A stretch of DNA of 64,000 nucleotides from Pseudothauera lacus (GCF_003034845.1 NZ_PZKC01000005.1:62001-126000); one strand, 5' to 3'. Shown: positions 25,069 to 34,397, numbered from the stretch's first letter. The notes: generated by a model not told the origin, from the letters alone. A program made the numbers and translations.

Positions 25069-26351
25069 ACAGCCGAAACGAAGCCCTTTTCCAGCGCGCC
25101 CAGAAAACCATTCCGGGGGGTGTCAATTCGCCGGTACGGGCCTTCCGCTCGGTGGGCGGCACGCCGCGCTTCATCGCCCGTGCCGAGGGTGCGCGGGTGT
25201 GGGACGCCGACGGCAAGGCCTATATCGACTACGTCGGCTCGTGGGGGCCGGCGATCACCGGTCATGCGCACCCGGCCATCGTCGAGGCGGTGCGCGAGGC
25301 GGCGCTGAAGGGGCTGTCCTTCGGTGCGCCGACCGCATCCGAGGTCGACATGGCCGAACTGCTGTGCGAGCTGCTGCCGTCGATGGAGATGGTGCGTCTG
25401 GTCAGCTCCGGCACCGAGGCGACGATGAGCGCGATCCGCCTGGCGCGCGGCTTCACCGGGCGCGATGCGATCGTCAAGTTCGAGGGCTGCTACCACGGCC
25501 ACGCCGACAGCCTGCTGGTGAAGGCTGGCTCCGGCCTGCTGACTTTCGGCAACCCGTCCTCCGGCGGCGTGCCGGCGGACTTCGCCAGGCACACCGTCGT
25601 GCTCGACTACAACGACCTCGACGGTGTCGAGCAGCGGTTCAAGGCGCGCGGCGACGAGATCGCCGCGATCATCGTCGAGCCGGTAGCCGGCAACATGAAC
25701 CTGGTGAAACCCGCGCCCGGATTCCTCGAAGGGCTGCGCCGGCTGTGCACCGAGTACGGCGCGGTGCTGATCTTCGACGAGGTGATGACCGGTTTCCGCG
25801 TCGGCCCGCAGGGCGTGCAGGGCCTCTACGGCATCACCCCGGACCTCACCACGCTGGGCAAGGTGATCGGCGGCGGCATGCCGGTGGGCGCCTTCGGCGG
25901 GCGCCGCGACATCATGGAGAAGGTCGCGCCGCTGGGGCCGGTGTATCAGGCCGGCACCCTGTCGGGCAGTCCGGTGGCGGTGGCTGCCGGGCTGGCTTCG
26001 CTGCAGCTGACCCGCGCGCCCGGCTTCTACGAGCAACTGGCGGCCAGTACCCGTGCGCTCGTCGACGGTCTGGCGGATGCGGCACGCGAGGCCGGCATCA
26101 CATTCAGCGCCGATGCGCTGGGTGGCATGTTCGGGGTGTATTTCAGCGCCGCGGTGCCGGCGTCGTTTGCCGACGTGATGGCTTCCGACCGTGAGCGTTT
26201 CAACCGCTTCTTCCATGCCATGCTCGACGCCGGGCATTACTTCGCGCCCTCGGCCTTCGAGGCCGGCTTCGTTTCCGCTGCGCATGGCGAGGCCGAGATC
26301 GCCGCTACCGTCGCGGCGGCGCGCAAGGTCTTTGACGGGTTCGCCGCATGA
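25065..26351 (+). CDS. hemL: Glutamate-1-semialdehyde 2,1-aminomutase HemL
   Basis: PLP enzyme that converts glutamate-1-semialdehyde to 5-aminolevulinate, the precursor of all tetrapyrroles including the haem and cobalamin handled elsewhere in this window. The 428 residues have the N-terminal [12 protein letters not shown], the [16 protein letters not shown] loop, [16 protein letters not shown], and the PLP lysine K266 in [18 protein letters not shown]. It overlaps thiE and the next gene by 4 bases each. Confidence 0.97.
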   Translation: MNSRNEALFQRAQKTIPGGVNSPVRAFRSVGGTPRFIARAEGARVWDADGKAYIDYVGSWGPAITGHAHPAIVEAVREAALKGLSFGAPTASEVDMAELLCELLPSMEMVRLVSSGTEATMSAIRLARGFTGRDAIVKFEGCYHGHADSLLVKAGSGLLTFGNPSSGGVPADFARHTVVLDYNDLDGVEQRFKARGDEIAAIIVEPVAGNMNLVKPAPGFLEGLRRLCTEYGAVLIFDEVMTGFRVGPQGVQGLYGITPDLTTLGKVIGGGMPVGAFGGRRDIMEKVAPLGPVYQAGTLSGSPVAVAAGLASLQLTRAPGFYEQLAASTRALVDGLADAAREAGITFSADALGGMFGVYFSAAVPASFADVMASDRERFNRFFHAMLDAGHYFAPSAFEAGFVSAAHGEAEIAATVAAARKVFDGFAA

Positions 26352-27517
26352 ATGACAGTTTCGACCTCGTCATCGTCGGCGGCGGCCTGGCCGGCGCCAG
26401 CCTGGCAGTCGCGCTGCGCGCCAGCCGGCTGTCGGTGGCGGTTGTCGAGTCGCGTCCGCCGCAGCGCAGTGACGGCTGGGATGCGCGGGTGTATGCGGTC
26501 AGCCCGACCAACGTGGACTTCCTGCGCACGCTGGGAGTCTGGCAGCATCTGGACGCTGCGCGCATCTGCGCGGTGCACGACATGGCGGTGTTCGGCGACG
26601 GCGGCGGGCGCCTGGATTTCTCCGCCTACGACAGCGGGCTGGGCGAGCTGGCGTGGATTCTCGAAGCCGGGCTCATGCAGCGTGAGCTGTGGGAGTCGTT
26701 GAAGCGCCAGCACAACGTCACCCTGCTGTGTCCGGCGGTGCCGCAGGCGCTTTCCTGCGACGACGGCGGTGCCACCCTGACCCTGGAGGACGGGCGCAGG
26801 TTGCGCGCGCGCCTGGTGGTGGGCGCTGACGGCGCCAACTCCTGGGTGCGCCGCCAGGCGGGGATCGAGGCCCGGTTTACGCCCTATCAGGAGATGGGCG
26901 TGGTGGCCAATTTCCGCTGCGGGCAGGCGCACCGCAATACCGCCTTCCAGTGGTTTCGTGACGACGGCATCCTGGCCTGGTTGCCGCTGCCCGGCAATCT
27001 CGTCTCGATGGTGTGGTCCACCCCCGACGCGCATGCTCAGGAGCTGCTGGCGCTTGATGCGGCAGCCTTGTGCGAGCGCGTCGCCCAGGCTGGCGACCAT
27101 GCCCTCGGCGCCTTCGAGCTGCTGACCCCGGCGCAAGGCTTTGCGCTGCGCCTGATGCGCGTGGCCCGCACGGTGGCGCCGCGCATGGCGCTCATTGGCG
27201 ATGCCGCGCACGCCATTCATCCGCTCTCCGGTCATGGCATCAATCTCGGCTTTCAGGACGCCCGCGCACTTGCCGGCGTGCTGGGCGGGCTGCCACAGTG
27301 GCGCGATCCAGGGGAACTTGCCGTCCTCCGCGCCTATGCCCGCGAGCGTGCCGAAGAACCCCTGCTGATGCAGTACACCACCCACGCCCTGAACCGCCTC
27401 TTCAACACCCGCAACCCCCTGCTGGCAGCGGCGCGCAACACCGGACTGAACCTCACCAACGCCCTGCCTGTCGTACGCAATGCCCTGATCCGCTACGCGG
27501 TCAACGGGCGCTTCTGA
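26348..27517 (+). CDS. UbiH/UbiF/VisC/COQ6-family FAD monooxygenase
   Basis: A 389-residue flavoprotein hydroxylase of the ubiquinone biosynthesis family. Three FAD motifs are visible: [18 protein letters not shown] at the N terminus, [17 protein letters not shown] in the middle and [20 protein letters not shown] near residue 280. It probably hydroxylates the ring of a ubiquinone precursor (C1, C5 or C6). Which position cannot be decided from sequence alone, so no symbol is given. Overlaps hemL by ATGA; dsbC follows after 16 bases. Confidence 0.88.
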   Translation: MNDSFDLVIVGGGLAGASLAVALRASRLSVAVVESRPPQRSDGWDARVYAVSPTNVDFLRTLGVWQHLDAARICAVHDMAVFGDGGGRLDFSAYDSGLGELAWILEAGLMQRELWESLKRQHNVTLLCPAVPQALSCDDGGATLTLEDGRRLRARLVVGADGANSWVRRQAGIEARFTPYQEMGVVANFRCGQAHRNTAFQWFRDDGILAWLPLPGNLVSMVWSTPDAHAQELLALDAAALCERVAQAGDHALGAFELLTPAQGFALRLMRVARTVAPRMALIGDAAHAIHPLSGHGINLGFQDARALAGVLGGLPQWRDPGELAVLRAYARERAEEPLLMQYTTHALNRLFNTRNPLLAAARNTGLNLTNALPVVRNALIRYAVNGRF

Positions 27518-27533
27518 ACTCCGGAGATCCTTC

Positions 27534-28250
27534 ATGCCCCGCAAGCTGTTCCGCCCTGCCATCATCGCCGCCGCCGTGCTCGGCGCCAGTGCCGCCCAGG
27601 CGTCCGAAGACGCCGTCAAGAGGGCCATGGAGGCCTTCATTGGCCAGCCGGTTGTCGAGTCGGTGAAACGCACCAGTTACGGCGGTCTCTACGAAGTGGT
27701 GCTCGACAACGGTGAGCTGATCTATACCGATGCGCGGGTGAGTTTCATCATCGACGGCCACGTCATCGATACCCGCAGCCGCCAGAACGTCACCCAGGCG
27801 CGTCTCAACGAGCTTGCCGCAATCGATTTCAGCATCCTCCCGCTCGATCAGGCGATCAAGCAGGTCCGCGGCGACGGCAAGCGCGTGCTGGTGACTTTCG
27901 AGGATCCCAACTGCGGATACTGCCGCCGCCTCGCCAAGGACCTGGTGCAGATGGACAACGTCACCATCTACACCTTCCTGTACCCCATCCTGAGTGCCGA
28001 CTCCACCGAGAAGTCGCGCAACATCTGGTGCGCGGGCGACCGTGCGAAGGCCTGGAACGACTGGACCATCGACGGCAAGGCGCCGGCCGCGGCCAGTTGC
28101 GACAGCAGCGTGGTGGATCGCAACGTTGCGCTCGGGCAGAGCCTGCGCATCAGCGGCACACCAACGATGTTCCTTGCCGACGGCACCCGCATCGGCGGCT
28201 ACCTGCCGCCCGCCCAGCTCGAAGCAGCCGTTTCAGGCGCCGCGCGCTGA
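27534..28250 (+). CDS. dsbC: Periplasmic disulfide isomerase DsbC
   Basis: DsbC reshuffles wrong disulfide bonds in the periplasm. The 238-residue precursor has a signal peptide (LFRPAIIAAAVLGASAAQAS), an N-terminal dimerisation domain, and a thioredoxin domain with the active site C127-G-Y-C130 in FEDPNCGYCRRLAKDL. The cis-Pro loop is ISGTPTMFLADGTRIGGYLP. The stop codon sits in the loop of a hairpin facing mltA. Confidence 0.95.
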   Translation: MPRKLFRPAIIAAAVLGASAAQASEDAVKRAMEAFIGQPVVESVKRTSYGGLYEVVLDNGELIYTDARVSFIIDGHVIDTRSRQNVTQARLNELAAIDFSILPLDQAIKQVRGDGKRVLVTFEDPNCGYCRRLAKDLVQMDNVTIYTFLYPILSADSTEKSRNIWCAGDRAKAWNDWTIDGKAPAAASCDSSVVDRNVALGQSLRISGTPTMFLADGTRIGGYLPPAQLEAAVSGAAR

Positions 28251-28260
28251 GCGCGCGGCG
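28238..28260. terminator. Hairpin with the dsbC stop in its loop, between converging dsbC and mltA
   Basis: CGCCGCGCGC (28238-28247) pairs perfectly with GCGCGCGGCG (28251-28260). The 3-base loop is exactly the dsbC TGA. Only 12 bases separate the two stops. No T-tract. Confidence 0.5.
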
Positions 28261-28262
28261 GC

Positions 28263-29537
28263 TTACTGCACAGCCGGCGGCGCCATGCCGCGCGGCAGCA
28301 GTACCCACATGCTGCCCTGCTGACGCATGCGCCCGGCGCGTGCGCCGGCTTCAGGGCCGAAACCCCAGAAAAAGTCGGCGCGCACGGCGCCCTTGATGGC
28401 ACCACCGGTATCCTGGGCCAGCATCAGGCGGCGCAGCGGACGGTCGGACAGCGGGTAGGTGGTGGCCAGGAACACCGGCGCACCGAGCGGCACGTAGCGG
28501 GGATCGATGGCGATGCTGCGCTCGTCGCTGAGCGGGACGCCGAGTGCGCCGATGGGGCCGCCGTCGGCCTGGGTCAGTTCGCGGAAGAAGACGTAGCTGG
28601 GGTTGGCGTTGAGCAGCTCCGAAAGGCGCTGCGGGTTGCGCCGCGCCCAGGCCTTGATGCCATCCATGGAGGCCTGTGACAGGGTGAGTTCGCCCTGCGA
28701 GACCAGCCAGCGTCCGATCGAAACGTAGGGGTGGCCGTTCTGGTCGGCGTAGCCGATGCGCACCCGGCTGCCGTCGGGCAGTTCGACGCGGCCGGAGCCC
28801 TGTACCTGCAGGAAGAACAGGTCGATGGGGTCCTCCGCCCACAGCAGCACCGGCGCGGGCAGGTCGCTGCCGCGCGCCTCGACCTCGCCGCGGGTCAGGT
28901 AGGGCACGACGCGATTGCCCTCGATGCGGCCGCGCAGGCGCATGTTGCGCAGCTCCGGGTAAACGTCGCCGAGGTCGATGGTGAGCATGTCCGCCGGCAC
29001 CCCATGTACCGGCCAGCGGTGCCGCGGCGATGGGTTGCGGCTGCCGCGGATCAGCGGTTCGTAGTAGCCGGTGACCATGCCTTCGCGGCTGCCGTCGGCG
29101 TTGACCACCCGCCAGGGCTGGAAGCGGTCTTCGAAGAACTGCCGGGCAATCGCTGCCGAGGGCTGTTCGCCGAGGCTGGCGGCTGCTCCGCAGAGGGTGG
29201 CCCATTCCGTACGCCGGGCGAGCACGGTGCACGACTGGCGCAGTGCAGGCCAGGCGGCGGCATGGTTGTCGTCGCTCCAGCCCTCGATGTCCGCCCAGCT
29301 GGCCGCTTGCAGTGGCGCCGCGGGGGTCAGTGTGGCTGCCGGTGGCGCTGGCGGGGGTGCCGGGCACAGCGGGCAGGCCGGACAGGGCTGTGGCGCCGGG
29401 CAGGCCGGTGGGGGCGCGGGCGGCGGCGGCGTGCTGGCGCAGGCGCTGAGCAGCAGCAGCGCGGCGCCCAGCGCAGCGGCGGAGCCCAGGCGCATGGCGC
29501 TGGCGGAAAGGGTGGAGAGGGTGGGGGAGGCGGTCAT
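28263..29537 (-). CDS. mltA: Membrane-bound lytic murein transglycosylase A
   Basis: MltA is an outer-membrane lipoprotein that cleaves peptidoglycan glycan strands to anhydromuropeptides. The 424-residue precursor has a lipobox (LLLLSACAS), then a Pro/Cys/Ala-rich linker of about 45 residues. The MltA barrel follows (MVTGYYEPLIRGSR, PYLTRGEVEARG, FFLQVQGSGRVELPDG). The 3D domain at the end contains LAQDTGGAIKG and RADFFWGFG with the catalytic Asp (LMLAQDTGG). The Cys-rich PACPAPQPCPACPLCPA linker is unusual. Confidence 0.93.
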   Translation of the reverse strand: MTASPTLSTLSASAMRLGSAAALGAALLLLSACASTPPPPAPPPACPAPQPCPACPLCPAPPPAPPAATLTPAAPLQAASWADIEGWSDDNHAAAWPALRQSCTVLARRTEWATLCGAAASLGEQPSAAIARQFFEDRFQPWRVVNADGSREGMVTGYYEPLIRGSRNPSPRHRWPVHGVPADMLTIDLGDVYPELRNMRLRGRIEGNRVVPYLTRGEVEARGSDLPAPVLLWAEDPIDLFFLQVQGSGRVELPDGSRVRIGYADQNGHPYVSIGRWLVSQGELTLSQASMDGIKAWARRNPQRLSELLNANPSYVFFRELTQADGGPIGALGVPLSDERSIAIDPRYVPLGAPVFLATTYPLSDRPLRRLMLAQDTGGAIKGAVRADFFWGFGPEAGARAGRMRQQGSMWVLLPRGMAPPAVQ

Positions 29538-29621
29538 CGAGCGAAGGCTTCGGGTTACACTCGGAGCGAGCCCCCCGAGTATACCGGCGTGGGCGCACGG
29601 CGATCAGGGACAGTGGCCTGG

Positions 29622-29735
29622 ATGTGGGTGATATTTCTCGAACTCGGCGTAGCCCTGCTCCTCCTCGGCGTGCTGGCCTGGGCGCGGCGCACCCCGCCGC
29701 GTGACGACGATGGACACAAGCATGACGATGAATGA
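29622..29735 (+). CDS. Small single-pass membrane protein
   Basis: A 37-codon frame from ATG 29622: MWVIFLELGVALLLLGVLAW is one transmembrane helix, followed by the charged tail ARRTPPRDDDGHKHDDE. Its stop overlaps the start codons of the DUF815 gene (ATGAATGA), suggesting translational coupling. No function is recognised. The hydrophobic-then-charged layout and overlap support a real gene, but it is short and could be chance. Confidence 0.55.
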   Translation: MWVIFLELGVALLLLGVLAWARRTPPRDDDGHKHDDE

Positions 29736-30591
29736 ACTGAACCGCCTGCTGGCGCGCGCGGAGTGCGTGCTGGAACGCTTCGAGGCGACCCTGCCGGGCC
29801 TGCCCGCGGCCCCCGACTGGGGTGTCGCCACCGCCTTCCGCTGGCGTCGTCGCCACGGCCGGGCGTGGCTGCAGGCCGTGGCCCGGCCGCACGACATCCG
29901 CCTTGCCGATCTGCAGGACATAGACGAGCAGAAGCGCCGCATCGACGACAATACCCGGCAGTTTCTCGCCGGCCGGCGCGCCAACAACGTCCTTCTCACC
30001 GGTGCGCGCGGCACCGGCAAGTCCTCACTGGTGAAGGCGCTGCTCAGCGAGTACGGTGAGCGCGGGCTGCGCCTGATCGAAGTGGACAAGAGCGACCTGG
30101 TCGATCTGCCGGACATCGTCGAACTGCTCGACGGCCGTCCGGAGCGCTTCATCCTGTTCTGCGACGACCTCTCCTTCGAGGAGGGCGAGGCGGCCTACAA
30201 GGCGCTGAAGAGCGTGCTCGACGGCTCGGTGTCGGCGGTGCCCGACAACGTGCTGGTGTACGCCACCTCGAATCGTCGTCACCTGATGCCCGAGTACCAC
30301 GACGAGAACCTCAAGGCCCGCCACGTGGATGGAGAGATCCACCCCGGCGAGGCCACCGAAGAGAAGATCTCGTTGTCCGAACGTTTCGGCCTCTGGGTGT
30401 CCTTCTACCCCTTCAGCCAGGACGAATACCTCGCCATCGTCGCCTACTGGCTGGGGCAATTCGGGCTCAAGCCGAAGGCCATCGAGCGTGCACGCCAGGA
30501 GGCCCTGCAATGGGCGCTGATGCGTGGTTCGCGCTCAGGACGGGTGGCCTGGCAGTTCGCCCGCGATTACGCCGGACGGCTCGGGGAGTAG
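29722..30591 (+). CDS. DUF815-family ATP-binding protein
   Basis: A 289-residue AAA+-type ATPase. The Walker A is GARGTGKSS (residues 94-102), Walker B is RFILFCDDLSFEEGE, and a sensor-like YATSNRRHLMPEY follows. DUF815 proteins are widespread and of unknown function. Candidate ATGs at 29710, 29722 and 29728 cannot be separated by a clear ribosome site. It is followed 4 bases later by the Nudix-ThiE gene, a neighbour it often keeps in betaproteobacteria. Confidence 0.85.
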   Translation: MTMNELNRLLARAECVLERFEATLPGLPAAPDWGVATAFRWRRRHGRAWLQAVARPHDIRLADLQDIDEQKRRIDDNTRQFLAGRRANNVLLTGARGTGKSSLVKALLSEYGERGLRLIEVDKSDLVDLPDIVELLDGRPERFILFCDDLSFEEGEAAYKALKSVLDGSVSAVPDNVLVYATSNRRHLMPEYHDENLKARHVDGEIHPGEATEEKISLSERFGLWVSFYPFSQDEYLAIVAYWLGQFGLKPKAIERARQEALQWALMRGSRSGRVAWQFARDYAGRLGE

Positions 30592-30595
30592 GGCG

Positions 30596-31579
30596 ATGAA
30601 AAAGATCGTCGATGTCGCCGCGGGGGTGATTACCCGCGCCGATGGCAGCTTCCTGCTTGGCCAGCGCGCCCCCGGCACCTTCTACCCGGGCTACTGGGAG
30701 TTTCCGGGCGGCAAGGTCGAGCCCGGCGAGACCCCGGCCGCAGCCCTGGTGCGTGAGCTCGACGAGGAACTCGGTATCCGCGCGCATACCCTCTACCCCT
30801 GGCTGATGCGCGAACACCACTATGAGCACGCCCATGTGCGCCTGCACTTCTTCGAGGTCGCGGCGTGGTCGGGAGAGGTCAACGATCACGTCCATAGCGC
30901 GCTCGCCTGGCAGTGTGCCGATGCGCTCGCCGTCGGCCCCATGCTGCCGGCCAACGGACCCATCCTGAAGGCCTTGTGTCTGCCGCGGCGGATGGGCATC
31001 ACCCATGCCGGCGAGATTGGCGTCGAAGCCCAGCTCGCTGCCCTCGATGCCGCGCTGGCTGCCGGCCTGCGCCTCGTCCAGGTACGCGAACCGGTGCTCT
31101 CTGCGCCGGCCCGCGAGTCTTTTGCCGCTGCCGTGGTGCGTCGCGCCCACGCTGCCGGGGCGCTGGTGGTGGTCAATGGCGATGTGGCGCTGGCGCAGTG
31201 CTGCGGTGCCGATGGCGTGCATCTGCCGGCGCACCAGCTGACGGCGCTGACGCAGCGCCCCGCGCTACCCTGGGTGGGGGCTTCCTGCCACGGCCGCGAC
31301 GAACTCCTGCGTGCCGCCGAACTCGGTCTCGACTATGCGCTGCTCGGCGCGGTACGCCCCACCCCCACTCATCCCGGGCGCAGCGGACTGGGCTGGGAGG
31401 GCTTCGCCCGGCTCGCCGCGGCGCTGCCCATGCCGGTGCTCGCGCTCGGCGGCCTCGGCGATGCCGACATGGCGGCGGCGCGCGCCGCCGGTGCCCATGG
31501 CATCGCCGGCATCCGCGGGATGTGGCAGCTCAGCGCTTCAGCGCCTTGTAGAACGCCGTCTTGCGCAGACGGCGCTTGA
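30596..31579 (+). CDS. Nudix hydrolase (MutT-type) fused to a ThiE/TenI-like domain
   Basis: A 327-residue two-domain protein. Residues 1-130 are a MutT-like Nudix hydrolase with a perfect Nudix box (G39 to I61: GGKVEPGET..., RELDEELGI), probably cleaning oxidised dGTP. Residues 135-320 are a ThiE/TenI-like TIM barrel with GADGVHLPAHQL and YALLGAVRPTPTHPG. The ThiE substrate motif QYRxK is QVREP and VND is VNGD, so thiamine-phosphate synthase activity is doubtful. This fusion is known in proteobacteria and its second half is functionally unclear. The last 50 bases overlap the converging LPS operon end. Confidence 0.88.
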   Translation: MKKIVDVAAGVITRADGSFLLGQRAPGTFYPGYWEFPGGKVEPGETPAAALVRELDEELGIRAHTLYPWLMREHHYEHAHVRLHFFEVAAWSGEVNDHVHSALAWQCADALAVGPMLPANGPILKALCLPRRMGITHAGEIGVEAQLAALDAALAAGLRLVQVREPVLSAPARESFAAAVVRRAHAAGALVVVNGDVALAQCCGADGVHLPAHQLTALTQRPALPWVGASCHGRDELLRAAELGLDYALLGAVRPTPTHPGRSGLGWEGFARLAAALPMPVLALGGLGDADMAAARAAGAHGIAGIRGMWQLSASAPCRTPSCADGA

Positions 31580-33749
31580 GCGCTGCCTTGAGGTCATAGA
31601 GCGCAAAGGCCATCCGGCGGCGGGCGGTGAAGCGCTGGCCGAGTTCGTCGAGGTAGAGCGCCATGAAGGCCTCGCGCCCGGGCGGGTGCAGTTTGTGGCA
31701 GGCGCGTGCGAGGTCGGCCATGCGCTGGCGCAGCGGCACGCCGCGTGGATAGAGGCGGATGCGTGCGGTGTCGATGAGCTGGAAAGCCAGTCCGCCGTCG
31801 GCCTGTGGGCAAACCAGGATGTTGCCGCCGGAGAGGTCGCGGAAGAAGATGCCGCGGCCGTGCATATGCAGCAGGAAAGCAGCCAGCGCGGCATAAGCCT
31901 GCCCGGCGGCGATGCCGGCGTGGGTGGATTCGCCACGGGCGTAGGCGGAGAACAGGGTGCCGATCGACAGCTGTCCGCCGACGTGGGCGCAGACGTACCA
32001 GTTGCGGGTCAGGTCGTCGCCGCTGCGCTGCTCGAACCATGCCACCGGTGCCGCGGTGCCCAGCCCGCGGCGCTCCAGTTCGCAGGCGCCGTTCCAGCTG
32101 CGGCGCGCCTTGGAGGGCTTGAGGCGGTCGAGGAGCTTCTTGTGGAGGTGGTGCTTGACCGGTTGCTTGACCACCAGCCGGCCACCGCTGTGGCATGGAT
32201 CGGCGACCGTCCAGATGGCATTGCGGGCGTGGCGCAGGGTGGCCTCGCGCTGCGGCGCGCCGATGGCTTCGGGGTGCAGCGCGGTGATGAGGGCGTCGGC
32301 GGCGGCGCCGTCGGCGGCGCGCACCATGCCGTGCCAGTCGCCCGCGCGGTGGTAGTAGAGGTGGCCGGGGCCGTGGGCGTTGACGCTGACCCCGGGCAGG
32401 GGGGCGGCGCAGGCCGAGACGGCGGGGCGGAGGTCGCCTGTCCACAGCAGGTAGAGCGGTTTTTCGGTCACCGCCAGGGTGGCGAGACGGCTGACGGTCA
32501 CTGGGCGGCCGCTGAGCGCAGTACCGTCGCGATCGAAGATCTGCGCGCCGGCGAGGTCGTTGGCGGCGTAGAGGTCGGGCAGTGCGGCGCAGCGCGCGTT
32601 TGGCGTCCACACCACATGAAGGCAGCGCCCGGGGGCACTGAAGGCGTGCACTTCGATGTCCGCGTTACGGCTCAGGCGGCCCTCGTAGCGGGTCCCGGGA
32701 ATGAAGCGGTTGAAGGCGGCGAGGGCGTCGAAGGCCGGGCGCGGACGGTACTCGGGGCCGCTTACGCTGGCGTAGTGGGTGATCCGCTCCAGCTTCGGGT
32801 AGGGCTGGGGGCCGTCGTCGACGAGACCTTCGCGATGGCAGGCGAGCGGGCCCCAGCCGGCGTGCTCGAGGGCACCCGAGGCGGCGCAGAGGACGAAGTA
32901 GCGGGTCAGGTAGTCGGCCTGTTTCTGTTCGCTGTCGGGCAGGCGGCGTTCGATGCGCGGCAGGGTCCAGAATGCTGCGGGTGATACCAGCCGCGGCACT
33001 CCGGCCTGGGCGCCGATGCGCGCCAGCAGGCGTGCCTTCTTCACCAGGTTGAAGCGGATCAGTGGGGCGAGGCGCTCGCCGAGGATCTTGTGGTCCCAGC
33101 GTTCCGGGCGCAGGGCGCGTTCGGCGAAGAGGTTGTCGGTGTGGAGGTCGGGCAGTTGCCCGCGCTCGCGCAGCAAGGCGAGCAGGCCGACGTTATAGAC
33201 CGGTTCGAAGTCGGTGATGCTGGGGCCGGCGAGGACCAGCCCGCGACGGCGCACCTCCTCGTGGGCGATGCCCCAGGCAGCAAGCAGGCCTTCCAGCGTG
33301 TAACCTGCCCAGCGCTTGCGGTTGACGGTGGAGGTGACCTCGATGTGGTCGGCCAGCTCGCCGAAGCGCTCGAGGGTGTCGGCGAGGAAGCTGCGCCAGC
33401 GCTCCGCGGCCATGGCGTCGGGCATCCGGCGCGCTTCCTCGAAGGGTTGCAAGAGGTGCAGGCTGACGCGGTAGCCGGCGCTGGCAAGCTTGCCGAGCAG
33501 GCGTGCGGGTGGGCCGTCGGCATCGCCATAGGTGAAGTCGAGGCGCACCCGGCGCACGCCCAGGCGGGCGAGATGGTCGAGCTGCCGGGCGTCGTGCGCG
33601 GGATCGGCAGCGGGGGCGACGCCGACGCTGGTAAAGGCCTCGGGGATATCGTGAGCGGCAGGGGGCAGATGGCCGTCGCGCAGCGCGAAGCCGCCGCGCA
33701 ACAGGGCACGGGCTACTGCGAGGGCAAAGCGTGCAGCGGCGCTCAGCAC
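31530..33749 (-). CDS. Glycosidase-like barrel fused to an LPS-kinase-like domain
   Basis: A 739-residue protein (GTG 33749, overlapping the previous stop as GTGCTGA). Residues about 30-400 resemble a glycoside hydrolase clan A TIM barrel (LGVRRVRLDFTYGDADGPPA, LAGPSITDFEPVYN, HAGWGPLACHREGLVDDG). The expected catalytic Asn-Glu at the end of strand 4 is missing: near residue 137 the sequence reads IEVTSTVNRKRW. A beta-rich spacer follows. Residues about 540-739 are a WaaP/InaA-type kinase with catalytic D638 in FFRDLSGGNILV and the metal Asp in FQLIDTARIRLY, so this half looks active. Last gene of the LPS operon. I infer a role in core modification, perhaps with the barrel binding sugar. Confidence 0.75.
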   Translation of the reverse strand: MLSAAARFALAVARALLRGGFALRDGHLPPAAHDIPEAFTSVGVAPAADPAHDARQLDHLARLGVRRVRLDFTYGDADGPPARLLGKLASAGYRVSLHLLQPFEEARRMPDAMAAERWRSFLADTLERFGELADHIEVTSTVNRKRWAGYTLEGLLAAWGIAHEEVRRRGLVLAGPSITDFEPVYNVGLLALLRERGQLPDLHTDNLFAERALRPERWDHKILGERLAPLIRFNLVKKARLLARIGAQAGVPRLVSPAAFWTLPRIERRLPDSEQKQADYLTRYFVLCAASGALEHAGWGPLACHREGLVDDGPQPYPKLERITHYASVSGPEYRPRPAFDALAAFNRFIPGTRYEGRLSRNADIEVHAFSAPGRCLHVVWTPNARCAALPDLYAANDLAGAQIFDRDGTALSGRPVTVSRLATLAVTEKPLYLLWTGDLRPAVSACAAPLPGVSVNAHGPGHLYYHRAGDWHGMVRAADGAAADALITALHPEAIGAPQREATLRHARNAIWTVADPCHSGGRLVVKQPVKHHLHKKLLDRLKPSKARRSWNGACELERRGLGTAAPVAWFEQRSGDDLTRNWYVCAHVGGQLSIGTLFSAYARGESTHAGIAAGQAYAALAAFLLHMHGRGIFFRDLSGGNILVCPQADGGLAFQLIDTARIRLYPRGVPLRQRMADLARACHKLHPPGREAFMALYLDELGQRFTARRRMAFALYDLKAALKRRLRKTAFYKALKR

Positions 33750-34348
33750 CGTGTGGCCCCGCTGTCGGTGCCGAGGATGATGGACTCGTCGAGCCACTCG
33801 CGCTCGTCGTCGATGCCCTGCAGGCGGCGCAGGTTGCGGACGCGCCAGAAACGGCTCAGCGGGCGGCGGTGGACGCGGATGTCGGAAATGTCGATGAGAC
33901 CGAGGGAGCCTGCGGGTGTCAGCACGACGTTGCCCAGATGCAGGGAGCGGAAGTAGATGCCGAGATCGTGGAGGCGGCGTACGAAGTGGTTGAAGGCGCT
34001 GCGCAGGCGCCCGCGCTCGTCGGCATCGAGGCCGTCACGGACGAGCTGGCGCAGGGTGGTGCCGGGAAGCGGGTGGTAATGCACCGCATCGCGGCCGATG
34101 GCGGGGATGCGGTATACACAGATCACCTGCGGGCAGGGAATGGCCCGCGCCTGCAAGGCGGCGGCGGCGTCGGCGAAGCGCTGCGCATAGGGCGACCATG
34201 CCGCCGAGGAGATCAGGCGCTTGCGGCGAAAGAGCTTGAGGAAGCTGCCGTCGGTCAGACGCAGCACCTTGTCGCCGTAGCCGTCGCGCTCCAGCACGGT
34301 GGCACCCGCACGCAGGGCGAGGTAATGCTGTTCGTCAATCAGTTCCAA
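33743..34348 (-). CDS. LPS-kinase-like protein with altered catalytic loop
   Basis: A 201-residue compact kinase-fold protein. The N lobe is GYGDKVLRLTDGSFLKLFRR. The catalytic loop reads LGIYFRSLHLGNVVL, so the usual Asp of HGDLHxGN is Ser, while Asn and the following LIDISD metal-binding Asp are kept. Related proteins next to msbA in pseudomonads are labelled toluene tolerance or BUD32-like. It may be a pseudokinase or use a changed mechanism. It lies 49 bases after msbA and overlaps the barrel-kinase gene. Confidence 0.75.
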   Translation of the reverse strand: MELIDEQHYLALRAGATVLERDGYGDKVLRLTDGSFLKLFRRKRLISSAAWSPYAQRFADAAAALQARAIPCPQVICVYRIPAIGRDAVHYHPLPGTTLRQLVRDGLDADERGRLRSAFNHFVRRLHDLGIYFRSLHLGNVVLTPAGSLGLIDISDIRVHRRPLSRFWRVRNLRRLQGIDDEREWLDESIILGTDSGATRC

Positions 34349-34397
34349 GGTGTCGCTGCGCCGCGTTCAAAGCGCAACATTGTACTTGAAGCCTTGG

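Noticed and set aside
31530-33797. The first 16 codons upstream of GTG 33749 as part of the barrel-kinase protein
   Set aside because: They overlap the coding end of the preceding gene, have no usable ATG and are a basic, low-similarity stretch.
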